Positions 31,108-54,100 of a stretch of DNA of 64,000 nucleotides are shown in pieces. Source of the stretch: Podarcis raffonei (taxonomy: Eukaryota; Chordata; Lepidosauria; Squamata; Lacertidae); contig NC_070619.1 of the NCBI RefSeq assembly GCF_027172205.1, positions 5,944,959 through 6,008,958 of the forward strand, given 5' to 3'. Under the pieces are notes generated by a model, which saw nothing but the letters and a program-made list of their open reading frames with translations, ran no database searches and was not told the origin of the DNA. Position 1 is the first letter of the stretch, and every line of letters starts with the position of its first letter. The translations under genes and the position numbers were made by a program.

Positions 31108-31175
31108 TCTTTCATGGAGAAGCGCGGAGAGGTTCAAAGAAGAAGCTTTCTTTAAATCCTTCAGTGGAGAGAGAG
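31108..31175 (+). other. Predicted non-coding exon 1 of the cathepsin L-like gene
   Basis: Placed between the TATA box and the donor GAGAG|GTAAGA. Cathepsin L genes normally have a non-coding first exon, and the coding exon 2 has its own acceptor (CTTTCCTAG at 34472), so an upstream exon is required. It contains a short upstream frame, ATG at 31114, 13 codons. The start position is an estimate. Confidence 0.55.
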
Positions 31176-31345
31176 GTAAGATTTGTGGGGGGGGCAAAGT
31201 AATTTGGGGGGAGGGCGGGGGTAGGATCAGACTGCCATGCATACCTTTGGGCTCTGTCGAAAGACTAATATCTACTGTCTGCTTCGACCTTAACACAGCC
31301 AATTATCATCTTTCCCTGCAAAACAGTGCTGTGAAGTTAGAGAGG

Positions 31346-31845
31346 ATGTTGTTGTTTAGTCATGTCCGACTTTTCGTGACCCCCTGGACCAGAGCACGCC
31401 AGGCACTCCTGTCTTCCACTGCCTCCCGCAGTTTGGTCAAACTCATGCTGGTAGCTTCGAGAACACTGTCCCACCATCTCGTCCTCTGTCGTCCCCTTCT
31501 CCTTGTGCCCTCCATCTTTCCCAGCATCAGGGTCTTTTCCAGGGAGTCTTCTCTTCTCATGAGGTGGTCAAAGTCTTGGAGCCTCAGCTTCAGGATCTGT
31601 CCTTCCAGTGAGCACTCAGGGCTGATTTCCTTCAGAATGGAGAGGTTTGATCTTCTTGCAGTCCATGGGACTCTCAAGAGTCTCCTCCAACACCATAATT
31701 CAAAAGTATCCATTCTTCGGCGATCAGCCTTCTTGATGGTCCAGCTCTCACTTCCATACATCACTACTGGGAAAACCATGGCTTTTACTATACGGACCTT
31801 TGTTGGCAAGGTGATGTCTCTACTTTTTAAGATGCTGTCTAGAGA
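31346..31845 (-). mobile_element. RTE/BovB LINE 3' end
   Basis: Reverse copy. The frame reads MPTKVRIVKAMVFPVVMYGS through AVEDRSAWRALVQGVTKSRT. It lies in intron 1 of the cathepsin gene. Confidence 0.92.
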
Positions 31846-31924
31846 GGATAGATTTGCAATTAATGCAGCCCTGAATCTCCTGCTTTGGTTGTTGTCGTTG
31901 TTTTTAAATAAAAATTATCATCCA

Positions 31925-32203
31925 CACAGTCGCAAAAACAAATCAACCGAAAAAGCCTTGAAAACAAAAAAACAAAATAAATAGCAGAAACAAAAGCGCC
32001 AAACTTAATCCGTTCCAGAAGTCCATTTGACTTCTGAAATGTTCAAAAACCAAGGCGCAGCTTCTGATTGGTGCAGGCGCCCCGGAAACAATAGCCAACA
32101 GCCGCATCAGACGTTCGGCTTCTGAAAAACGTTCAAAAACTGGAACACTTCCAGGTTTTCGGCGTTTGGGAACCAAGGCGTTTGAGAACCCTAGGTACCA
32201 CTG
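31925..32203. mobile_element. Tigger/pogo-like MITE 6, right part
   Basis: Ends TTGAGAACCCTAGGTACCAC then TG|TA. The interior 'acacagtcgcaaaaacaaatc' matches 24030-24526. The left terminus was not found. Confidence 0.6.
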
Positions 32204-32359
32204 TACTGAACATGGCAAGGATGGTTCTAGAGAGGTTCTGCTACTGATGTTGCCAGAAGTTTGCCTTTATTTTACCGGAGCAGATCCCTAGTCCAGCAGG
32301 AACCAGCACTCGGAATTTGGGGAAAGCTGCCACAGAAGCACAATAGCTAAAAGTTTGCC

Positions 32360-32490
32360 ATAGGGATACGGACAGGCCATAGCTCAGCGACAAAGCATCC
32401 GCTGGTTCAATCCTCGCTGCCATCTCCTGGACAGGAGCTGCCTGCCAGTGCAGACAAGACTGAGCTCAATGGACCAATGTCAGGGACAGA
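32360..32490 (+). mobile_element. MIR-like tRNA SINE fragment
   Basis: 'gccatagctcagcgacaaagcatc' (A box), 'ggttcaatcctcgctgccatctcc' (B box) and 'gagctcaatggaccaatg'. Confidence 0.6.
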
Positions 32491-32619
32491 CTCTGGTAAT
32501 AGGATGCCCCGAAGGGAGTACAAAATTTCCTCCAAAAACATTTCTAATTTTCACAATGATTCATTTCGGTACATTTGCTTTTTTAATGGATCTTCTCAGT
32601 AGGTACCTGTATAAATATA

Positions 32620-32975
32620 AAGGTAAAGGTAAAGGGACCCCTGACCATTAGGTCCAGTCGTGACCGACTTTGGGGTTGCGGTGCTCATCTCGCTTTATTG
32701 GCTGAGGGAGCCGGCGTACAGCTTCCGGGTCATGTGGCCAGCAGGACTAAGCCGCTTCTGGCGAACCAGAGCAGCGCATGGAAACGCTGTTTACCTTCCC
32801 GCCGGAGCAGTACCTATTTATCTACTTGCACTTTGACGTGCTTTCGAACTGCTAGGTTGACAGGAGCAGGGACCGAGCAACGGGAGCCCACCCCGTCGCA
32901 GGGATTCGAACCGCCGACCTTCTGATTGGCAAGTCCTAGGCTCTGTGGTTTAACCCACAGCGCCACCCGTGTCCC
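32620..32975 (-). mobile_element. Sauria-type SINE, 'CCATTAGGTCC' subfamily
   Basis: Full length, reverse, flanked by TGTATAAATATA at 32608-32619 and 32980-32991. Confidence 0.9.
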
Positions 32976-33164
32976 AGCTTGTATAAATATAGTGGGTTTT
33001 TAAATATTAAAAAAAGCATTGTTATTCCTAGACAATGCACTAAAAGGACATTTAAGCTTAAAAGCAAACAGCAAAGCAGTGCTTTTTTTCCTTGTGACTG
33101 AGAAAGTCTGGACTTGTGTACATGGAATCTTACAGTGGTGGATTTAGAGGAGTATGATACATAA

Positions 33165-34325
33165 TGGAAGTTTCTTTATATATATAATTTGTTATTAAAT
33201 TTTCTGTTTTACAATTTAAAGTACTCATTTTTACATCCTTAAGGTATCCATGACTTCCCTCCCTCTCTTTCCATGGTTCATTTTGCACAACATAAACCCC
33301 TGCCTATTTTACATAAACTAAACCATTCAGTATTCCATTATTACATCGATCCAAACTTATTTACACTGTTGAATTTATCTTAATGATGTCCACGTTTTCA
33401 AATAAACACAGTCCCCCCCCATATATTTAATAAACATTTTTCAATCTTCTCTAAATGTATGTTCTTCTTGTTCTCTTATTCTATATATGTTAGGAAATTA
33501 AAAGACGCCTGCTTCTTGGGAGAAGGGCAATGACAGGCCTAGACAGCATCTTGAGAAGTAGAGACATCACCTTGCCAACAAAGGTTCGTATAGTTAAAGC
33601 TATGGTTTTCCCAGTAGTGATGTATGGAAGTGAGAGATGGACCATAAAGAAGGCTGATCTCCAAAGAATGGATGCTTTTGAATTCTGGTGCTGGAGGAGA
33701 TTCTTGAGAGTCCCATGGACTGCAAGAAGATCAAACCTCTCCATTCTGAAGGAAATCAGCCCTGAGTGCTCACTGGAAGGACAGATCCTGAAGCTGAGGC
33801 TCCAAGACTTTGGCCACCTCATGAGAAGAGAAGACTCCCTGGAGAAGACCCTGATGTTGGGAAAGATGGAGGGCACAAGGAGAAGGGGGCGACAGAGGAC
33901 GAGATGGTTGGATAGTGTTTTCGAGGTTACCAGCATGAGTTTGACCAAACTGCGGGAGGCAGTGGAGGACAGGAGTGCCTGGCGTGCTCTGGTCCAGGGG
34001 GTCACGAAGTGGCGGACACGACTAAACGACTAAACAACAACAACAAATATATGTTAGGTCCGCAAGCTGCGCATATTCCATCAGTTTAAGTGGCCATTTT
34101 TCTTTAGTTGGGACCTCGCTCGTTTTCCATTTTTGGGCTAACAAAACATGGGCCACAGTAGTAGCATACGTAAATAACCTTTTTTGACACCTGGGAATTT
34201 CCGTCTGAGTTATTCCCCCCAAAAAGAACTCTGCTTTTTTGGGGGAAAGTACATTTTAACATTTTTTTTCAGTTCGTTATGAATTGTTTCCCAATATTCT
34301 TTTACCCTTTTACAGGTCCACCACA
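33165..34325 (-). mobile_element. L1 LINE 3' end, split by a BovB copy
   Basis: 'ttgttattaaattttctgtt' to 'cttctctaaatgtatgttc' before the insertion; after it the minus strand codes LMEYAQLADLT and AQKWKTSEVPTKEKWPLKL, the L1 ORF2 C-terminus. It lies in intron 1 of the cathepsin gene. Confidence 0.75.
33495..34046 (+). mobile_element. RTE/BovB LINE 3' end
   Basis: The intact-looking partial frame TGLDSILRSRDITLPTKVR to ALVQGVTKWRTRLND, then the CAA tail. The duplication ATATATGTTAGG flanks it at 33483-33494 and 34047-34058. It inserted into the L1 above and is one of the better-preserved BovB tails here. Confidence 0.93.
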
Positions 34326-34481
34326 TGTGGCTATATTATTATTCCTATTTTGCACCCCATTTGCTCAGTGACCAGTGTAGGAGAAAGGCCCGCACTGCCC
34401 TAAATCTGGCACTGCCAATCTTCTAACTTGGCACAAGGCAACTGCTTATGACTCTAGACATTGCTTTCCTAGGTAAAAAAC

Positions 34482-46640
<12,159 letters not shown>

Positions 46641-46810
46641 CCTGCTGCGTGGGGCCACGATCCCTTCTTCCAGATTACTTCCCTGGTTTCAGGAATGATG
46701 ACGAGCCGTCGGGCTGCTTTGAGGTGTCTCAACAGGGCAGGCGTGAAGCTCTGGACATTCTGCTTGCAAATTTGCCCGGAGAGCAAATTATACAGGAAGG
46801 CATAACATAA

Positions 46811-46816
46811 AATAAA
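46811..46816 (+). terminator. Poly(A) signal of the cathepsin L-like gene
   Basis: AATAAA 171 bp after the stop codon, in an A-rich stretch with a second AATAAA at 46817-46822. Confidence 0.7.
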
Positions 46817-46957
46817 AATAAATTCTGCACATATTAAGACAGTCTCAAGTGAATGTGTGTTCTAGAGAAGCTTGCATTTGGCAAGAACCACTGTTAAACT
46901 TCTATTTAAAAAAGAAATCCAGGCAAACCTGCTTTAATGGGTTTTAGCATCCTTGTT

Positions 46958-47311
46958 TGGGACGTGGGTGGCGCTGTGGGTTAAACCACAGAGCCTAGGA
47001 CTTGCTGATCAGAAGGTCGGCGGTTCAAATCCCCGCAACGGGGTGAGTTCCCATTGCTCGGTCCCAGCTCCTGCCAACCTAGCAGTTCGAAAGCACGTCA
47101 AAGTGCAAGTAGGTAAGTAGGCACCGCTCTGGTGTGAAGGTAAACGGCGTTTCCGTGCGCTGCTCTGGTTCGCCAGAAGCGGCTTCGTCATGCTGGCCAC
47201 ATGACCCGGAAGCTGTACTCCGGCTCCCTCGGCCAATAAAGCAAGATGAGCGCCGCAACCCCAGAGTCGGTCACGACTGGACGTAATGGTCAGGGGTCCT
47301 TTACCTTTACC
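46958..47311 (+). mobile_element. Sauria-type SINE, 'CCATTAGGTCC' family
   Basis: Full length, flanked by AGCATCCTTGTT at 46946-46957 and 47312-47323. Confidence 0.92.
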
Positions 47312-47384
47312 AGCATCCTTGTTGTGCAGCCATTAAACTCCCAGTCTTCACAAACTAGGTCAAACTAGGACGAGGGAGTCTTGG

Positions 47385-47525
47385 GTTCAAATCCTCCATG
47401 GGCCATCAAGCTCAGTGGGTGACTGTGGGCTAATCACTCTCTCCTAACCCACCTCACAGGGTTGTTGTGGAGAGGGCTGAGGCATGTACTCCCATCCCCT
47501 TGGAAGGAAAGATTGGATATACATC
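47385..47525 (+). mobile_element. CORE-type SINE, decayed
   Basis: 'cttgggttcaaatcctcc', 'gtgggtgactgtgggctaatcac', 'ctcacagggttgttgtgga', 'aaagattggatatacatc'. Confidence 0.55.
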
Positions 47526-47985
47526 ATAATAATAATAAATTATTTACACCCCGCCCATCTGGCTGGGTTTCCCCAGCCACTCTGGGCGGCTCCCAACAGA
47601 ATATTAAAAACATGATAAAACATCAAATATTAAAACCTTCCCTAAACAGAGCTGCCTCTCTAAAAGTCAGGTAGACATTTATCTCCTTGACATCTGGTGG
47701 GAGGGCGTTCCACAGGTGGGTGCCACTACCGAGAAGGCCCTCTGCCTGGTTCCCTGCAACCTCACTTCTCACTGTGATGGAACCGCCAGAAGGCCCTCAG
47801 AGCTAGACCTCAGTGTCCGGGTTCAACGGTGGGGGTGGAGACGCTCCTTCAGGTATACTGAGCTGTTTAGGGCTTTCAAAGTCAGCGCCAACACTTTGAA
47901 TTCTGCTCGGAAACGTACTGGGAGCCAATCTACAGTAGGTCTTTCAGGACCAGTGTTATATGGTCTCGCCGGCCGCTCCCAGAGA
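47526..47985 (-). mobile_element. L2-like LINE 3' end, decayed
   Basis: 'ttatttacaccccgcccatctggctggg' to 'gtgttatatggtctcgccggccgctccc'. Contains small internal deletions relative to the copies at 34775 and 40806. Confidence 0.85.
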
Positions 47986-48058
47986 TAAACCAACATAAAT
48001 TGTCCAAAATAGAAGCAATCATGTCTGAATTGGCTCTCGCTGTCTCTAGCCTGTACTA

Positions 48059-49135
48059 GAATCATAGAATCCTAGAGTTGGAAGAGACCACAAGGGCCAT
48101 CGAGTCCAACCCCCTGCCAAGCAGGAAACACCATCAGAGCACTCCTGACATATGGTTGTCAAGCCTCTGCTTAAAGACCTCCAAAGAAGGAGACTCCACC
48201 ACACTCCTTGGCAGCAAATTCCTTTTTTTTTTTAATAATTTTTTTTTAATAAAATTTTTATTAGTTTTTCAACATATAAGACAATACAAACAACAAACAC
48301 TGACAAACAAACATATAAACATGTATAATTTCATAAATTTTTTCATATACCCAATTTCAACGACTTCCCCATGCCTCCCTTTTCTGCATCCCTGTTTTAA
48401 ACTTTTTTCAGCAAGCCCTGGTCTAAATTACTTATAAATTCCTTTCTATAACCCTTTTCTTTCCTCTTATCCAATCATATCTCTGCAAATCTGCTATACT
48501 TTACCCATGACATTTTAACACTCAGTAATTTTGCAAGAATTTTTAAGATATAATTTAAATTTCTTCCAGTCTTCCTCCACCGTCTCTTTCCCTTGGTCAC
48601 GGATTCTGCTCGTCATCTCTGCTAGTCCCATATATTCAATCACCTTCGTCTGCCACTCTTCCAGTGTGGGTAGTTCTTGTATCTTCCAATACTTTGCTAG
48701 TAGAACCCTTGCTGCTGTTGTAGCATACATAAAAAACGTCCTATCTTTCTTTGACACCAATTGGCCCACCATGCCCAGGAGGAAAGCCTCTGGTTTTTTG
48801 TGAAAGGTACACTTAAGCACCTTCTTAATTTCATTATATATCGTTTCCCAGAAGACCTTAATCCTTGGGCACGTCCACCAAAGGTGATAGAAAGTACCTT
48901 CAGTTTCATTACATTTCCAGCATTTGTTATTGGGCAAATGATAAATTTTCTTGGCAGCAAATTCCACTGTCGAACAGCTCCTACTGTCAGGAAGTTCTTC
49001 CTAATGTTTAGGTGGAATCTTCTTTCTTGTAGTTTGGATCCATTGCTCCGTGTCTGCTTCTCTGGAGCAGCAGAAAACAACCTTTCTCCCTCCTCTATGT
49101 GACATCCTTTTATATATTTGAACATGGCTATAGAG
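48059..49135 (-). mobile_element. CR1 LINE 3' end, split by an L1
   Basis: 'agaatcatagaatcctagag' to 'ttggcagcaaattcc', then after the L1 'actgtcgaacagctcctactg' to 'tatatatttgaacatggctat'. The same segment as 25603-26220. Confidence 0.92.
48223..48949 (-). mobile_element. L1 LINE 3' end inside a CR1
   Basis: Poly(T) at 48223, then minus-strand ORF2 C-terminus: KIYHLPNNKCWKCNETEG, FYHLWWTCPRIKVFWETI, KKPEAFLLGMVG, KIQELPTLEEWQTKV, stop. A 16-bp duplication CTTGGCAGCAAATTCC at 48207-48222 and 48950-48965. The 150-codon frame is open, so it is relatively young. Confidence 0.93.
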
Positions 49136-49309
49136 AGGAAGAAAACCAGCTGTCTTTCTGATTGCATTCCCTGGGTAGCCAAGCCATTCCTTGAGAACAC
49201 TTTACACCTCCTTATTTCAGCAGCCTTTTGTGAAAGAACATACTGTATATACATACTGGATATACATACTGTATATCCTTTTGTGAAAGAACATACTGTA
49301 TATGGAGGC

Positions 49310-49437
49310 TCCTGCCATTACCTCTCCAGCCGGGAGAGGGCCGCGGGGCTATGGTGTCTTCGCTCCATAGGACGCACACACATTTCCCCTTCATTTTTGA
49401 AGGGGAAAAAGTGCGTCCTATAGAGCGAAAAATACGG
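49310..49437. mobile_element. Palindromic MITE, right end only
   Basis: 'ctccagccgggagagggccgcggggctatgg' to CTATAGAGCGAAAAATACGG|TA, matching the right part of 44730-45272. Confidence 0.75.
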
Positions 49438-49768
49438 TAAGTCATTTCTCTGCCAAACGTTCCATCATTTGGAACCCTGCGAACCGTTCGGGTTTCCTTA
49501 TGTTTTAATTTTTTTTTATTAAATATTCTTTTTGTGCTTTAAAATGAAAAATTTCAAATACAGGGCAGGCAGGACTGGACCTTAATGTACTGTTTTCTAC
49601 CACCCATCTTCAGCCTCTAGAACAGGACAGGTAGACGAATCCAAATAAACAATCATCACTAATAATAGCTGATCTATTGCTATTTTTTTTGGGGGGGGGC
49701 AGAAGAAAATCTTACACACACGCCCAGGCCCCATACATTCAAAGTACATGGATCCCCCAGGAAACTAT

Positions 49769-50595
49769 CTTTTGTTTTGTTTAGTCGTGTCCGACTCTTT
49801 GTGACCCCCTGGACCAGAGCACGCCAGGCACTCCTGTCTTCCACTGCCTCCTGCAGTTTGGTCAGACTCATGCTGGTAGCTTCGAGAACACTGTCCCACC
49901 ATCTCGTCCTCTGTCGTCCCTTCTCCTTGCGCCCTCCATCTTTCCCAACATCAGGGTCTTTTCCAGGGAGTCTTCTCTTCTCCTGAGGTGGCCAAAGTCT
50001 TGGAGCCTCAGCTTCAGGATCTGTCCTTCCACTGAGCACTCAGGGCTGATTTCCTTAAGAATGGAGAGGTTTGATCTTCTTGCAGTCCATGGGACTCTCA
50101 AGAGTCTCCTCCAACACCATAATTCAAAAGCATCCATTCTTTGGCGATCAGCCTTCTTGATGGTCCAGCTCTCACTTCCATACATCACTACTGGGAAAAC
50201 CATGGCTTTAACTAGACGGACCTTTGTTGGCAAGGTGATATCTCTGCTTTTTAAGATGCTGTCCAGGTTTGTCATAGCTTTTCTCCCAAGAAGCAGGCGT
50301 CTTTTAATTTCGTGACTGCTGTCAGCATCTGCAGTGATCATGGAGCCCAATAAAGTAAAATCTCTCACTGCCTCCATATCTTCCCCTTCTATTTGCCAGG
50401 AGGTGATGGGACCAGTGGCCATGATCTTCGTTTTTTTGATGTTGAGCTTCAGACCACATTTTGCGCTCTCCTCTTTCACCCTCATTAAAAGGTTCTTTAA
50501 TTCCTCCTCACTTTCTGCCATCAAGGTTGTGTCCTCTGCATATCTGAGGTTGTTGATATTTCTTCCGGCAATCTTAATTCCGGCTTGGGATTCAG
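49769..50595 (-). mobile_element. RTE/BovB LINE 3' end, longest copy
   Basis: The minus strand codes MMAESEEELKNLLMRVKEES, GLKLNIKKTKIMATGPITSW, AVRDFTLLGSMITAD, ITLPTKVRLVKAMVFPVVMY, AFELWCWRRLLRVPWTARRS. It covers the end of the reverse-transcriptase domain and the C-terminal region. It ends about 110 bp before the first MYDGF-frame ATG. Confidence 0.93.
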
Positions 50596-50639
50596 AGCTT
50601 CAATTCCGATTGCAGAAAGGAGAAGAAACGTGCTTTCTA

Positions 50640-51130
50640 TTTGCGCTCTTGGACGTGGGGAAAAAAGACTCGGCAGCAAAGGGTTAACCATCCTTTGCCC
50701 GCTGCAAAGATGGCCGCCGGGGCGTCAAGGAAAACACCAGGCGCCTGCGCAAACAACGCGAAGGACGCGGTTTGGTCCCCGCGGCTCGCCGTATCCGGGT
50801 TTTTCCCCCCTCCAAAGATGGCGGCGCCCAGGTCGGTCAGAGCTCGGCGGCTTTGGAACGGTCTGGCGACGGCCGCCGCCTTCCTCGTCATCCTCCCTCT
50901 TCTTCCCGCGGCGGAGGCCGGGGCCGAGGGGGACCAAAGCACGGCCGAGTTCGACGTGAGGCCCGGCGGAGCGGCCCACTCGTTCTCGAAGAGCCTGGTG
51001 AGAGCCGGACGGAGGTGGCGGCCGCTGGTTGGCTGAGGCGCGCCTGACCCGGGGGACGGGGCAGCGCTCTGATTGGCTGGGGCGAAGCCCCGGGCGGGGC
51101 CTCGCGGCGGGGATTGCGGGGAGGGCGGGG
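50640..51130 (+). promoter_or_regulatory. MYDGF CpG-island promoter
   Basis: CG-rich, no TATA. Two copies of CAAAGATGGC(G/C)GC at 50705 and 50814 match the YY1 motif, each containing an ATG. CCAAT-type sites (GATTGGCTGGGGCG at about 51071) lie in intron 1. Confidence 0.7.
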
Positions 51131-54100
51131 CGTGTCCCTTCGCGGCACCCGTAGTTAGGGGGAAACTTTGGTTCTGTTCTCTGCCTAGATGTGTGAGCGC
51201 TTCTCATTTCTGTTAATTAATCAATCAATCAATTAATTAATTTTTCCAAATAATATTTATTATTTTCAGTAGATAAACATAGTAAAGAAAGAAAAGATTA
51301 ACAATAATAAAGACAAACAAAAAAGAAAAGAAAAAAGATACATACAACATATTACCACTTAATTAATTAAAATTAAGTACCATCCATCTTCATAAACAAA
51401 AAAATCAAATATCTTTAATACGGTCAATGACCAGCAACTTCATAAACATAATATTTGACTTCCTCGAATCTCTTCCATCCGAATTCCTTAGTAATTGTAT
51501 GTAGCAGTTTCCAATATCAGTGATATTTGAAACACTAATTAATTAATTTTAAGCACAGTGTTACCAATTGTTTCGTTTTTATTGCATTTATTGATTGCAG
51601 TGATTTCATCTATTTTATTTATTTATTTATTTATATTCTTTTTTTAATACCGGCAGCAACCGCAAAAACACATACAACAAAAACCACAATAACACTAATA
51701 ATGCAATTTAACAATTCAGATTTGAGTACTGATATACCTATAACTGCACCCTTTTAACAATATTTCCCCACCTCTCCTCCACCTACTTCCCAACACTTTC
51801 CGCCTTATCGCTTAAGTACTCCTTCCAGATTTCTTCATATTTATCCATTCTTAATTTGCGTCGATATGCAATTCGTTCGTATGTAACTAGTCTGTCCATA
51901 TTGTCAACTTATTTATTTATTGCAGCAATTGCATTTTTTGCATTTACTTATTGCAGTAGTTGCATTCATTTATTGCACATACTTATTCATTTATTGAATG
52001 CATTCATTTATTTATTGCATTTATTTATTGCAGTGAATGCATTTATTCATTGCACGTATTTATTTATTGCAATACAGTGGTACCTCAGGTTACATACGCT
52101 TCAGGTTACATACGCTTCAGGTTACAGACTCAGCTAACCCAGAAATATTACCTCGGGTTAAGAACTTTGCTTCAGGATGAGAACAGAAATCGTGCTCTGG
52201 CGGCGCGGCAGCAGCAGGAGGCCCCATTAGCTAAAGTGGTGCTTCAGGTTAAGAACAGTTTCAGGTTAAGAATGGACCTCTGGAACGAATTAAGTACTTA
52301 ACCTGAGGTACTACTGTAATTGCATTTGTCTCCCACCTTTCCTTCCATGGAGCTTCAAGGCGGTTCACGTGGTTCTCCTAACCCTCCTCATTTCATCCCC
52401 ACAACAGCCTTGTGAGGTAGGGCTGGGCCGACAGAAGGCAGCGACTGCCCCCCCCGAAGTCACATCCAGAGAGCTCCATGGCTGAGTAGGGCATTTGAAC
52501 CCTGGCTTCTGCCAGGCCCTAGTCCAACACTCTATAACCATTACCCCACACTGGCTCTGGGAGAGTTTTCATATTACAGTGGTACCTCGGGTTACATACA
52601 CTTCAGATTACATACGCTTCAGGTTACAGACTCCGCTAACCGAGAAATAGTGCTTCAGGTTGAGAACTTTGCTTCAGGATGAGAACAGAAATCGTGCTCC
52701 GGTGGGGCGGCAGCAGCGGGAGGCCCCATTAGCTAAAGTGGTGCTTCAGGTTAAGAACAGATTCAGGACCTCCGGAACGAATTAAGTACTTAACCCGAGG
52801 TAAAGGTAAAGGTACCCCTGCCCATACGGGCCAGTCTTGACAGACTCTGGGGTTGTGCGCCCATCTCACTTAAGAGGCCGGGGGCCAGCGCTGTCCGAAG
52901 ACACTTCCGGGTCACGTGGCCAGCGTGACATCACTGCTCTGGCGAGCCAGCGCAGCACACGGAAATGCCGTTTACCTTCCCGCCAGTAAGCGGTCCCTAT
53001 TTATCTACTTGCACCCGGGGGTGCTTTCAAACTGCTAGGTTGGCAGGCGCTGGGACCAAGCAATGGGAGCGCACCCCACCACGGGGATTCGAACTGCCGA
53101 CCTTTCGATCGGCAATATATTCATTATATTTTATATTCACACTTCAGTGTTCGTTTTCTCGCCTCCTCTCTTGATAACCTGTTAACCAGCGCTGTCCCAT
53201 GGAAGAAAGTGCTGAGTGTTTTAAAGCCCTTGTTTCTGTTTCTTTCTTTCCTTCAGGGAGACTACACCTGCACCTTCACCTATGCTGCTCAAGGTGGGAC
53301 CAACGAAGTGAGTTGTGTTAATCCTAAGGCCAATTTGACTTAGCTTTCCCCCCAGCTACTGCCCTTAATTCTGAATCTGGAGCGACACTCTTCAATTCTG
53401 TAAGGTGGAACACTTAACATTTCTCCTAAACTGTTACATTTGGTGTGAGGCATCGCTGCCATAGGCATTGTGAGGTGGGGTAGAGGGGGAGAAAATTTTT
53501 TTCCTCCCCACCCGCAGTGTATGTGTGGGGTTTTATGTCGGCATCACATAAATAGGTTCTTCATCTGTTCATTTAATAGTCTTCATCGCTGGTGAGAGAG
53601 ATTGGGGTACCCAGAGCATGGTTGGGGGGCGGGCCAGTGTGGAGGACTCCCTGGTCCTGAATGGAGTAACTGTGCCCCTGAAGGACCAGGTGCGCAGCCT
53701 GGGAGTCATTTTGGACTCACAGCTGTCCATGGAGGTGCAGGTCAATTCTGTATCCAGGGCAGCTGTCTACCGGCTCCACCTGGCACGCAGGATGAGACCC
53801 TCCCTGCCTTGGACTGTGGCCAGAGTGGTGCATGTTCTGGTTATCTCCTGCTTGGACTACTGCACTGCGCTCTATGTGGGGCTACCTTTGAAGGTGACCG
53901 GGAAACTACAATTGATCCAGAATGCGGCAGCTAGACTGGTGACTGGGGGCGGCCGCTGAGACCACATAACACCGGTCTTGAAAGACCTACATTGGCTCCC
54001 AGTACGTTTCTGAGCACAATTCAAAGTGTTGGTGTTGCCCTTAAAGCCCTAAACGGCCTCGGCCCAGTATATCTGAAGGAGCGTCTCCACAGCCATCATT

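Noticed and set aside
31247-31984. 245-codon plus frame in cathepsin intron 1
   Set aside because: Antisense shadow of the BovB reverse-transcriptase C-terminus plus flanking repeat.
50725-51207. 160-codon minus-strand frame over MYDGF exon 1
   Set aside because: It is the antisense of a CpG island; composition explains the open frame and there is no homology.
51856-52137. Hydrophobic 93-codon 'membrane' frame
   Set aside because: It runs through a degenerate TTTATTGCA tandem repeat; the hydrophobicity comes from T-rich codons.
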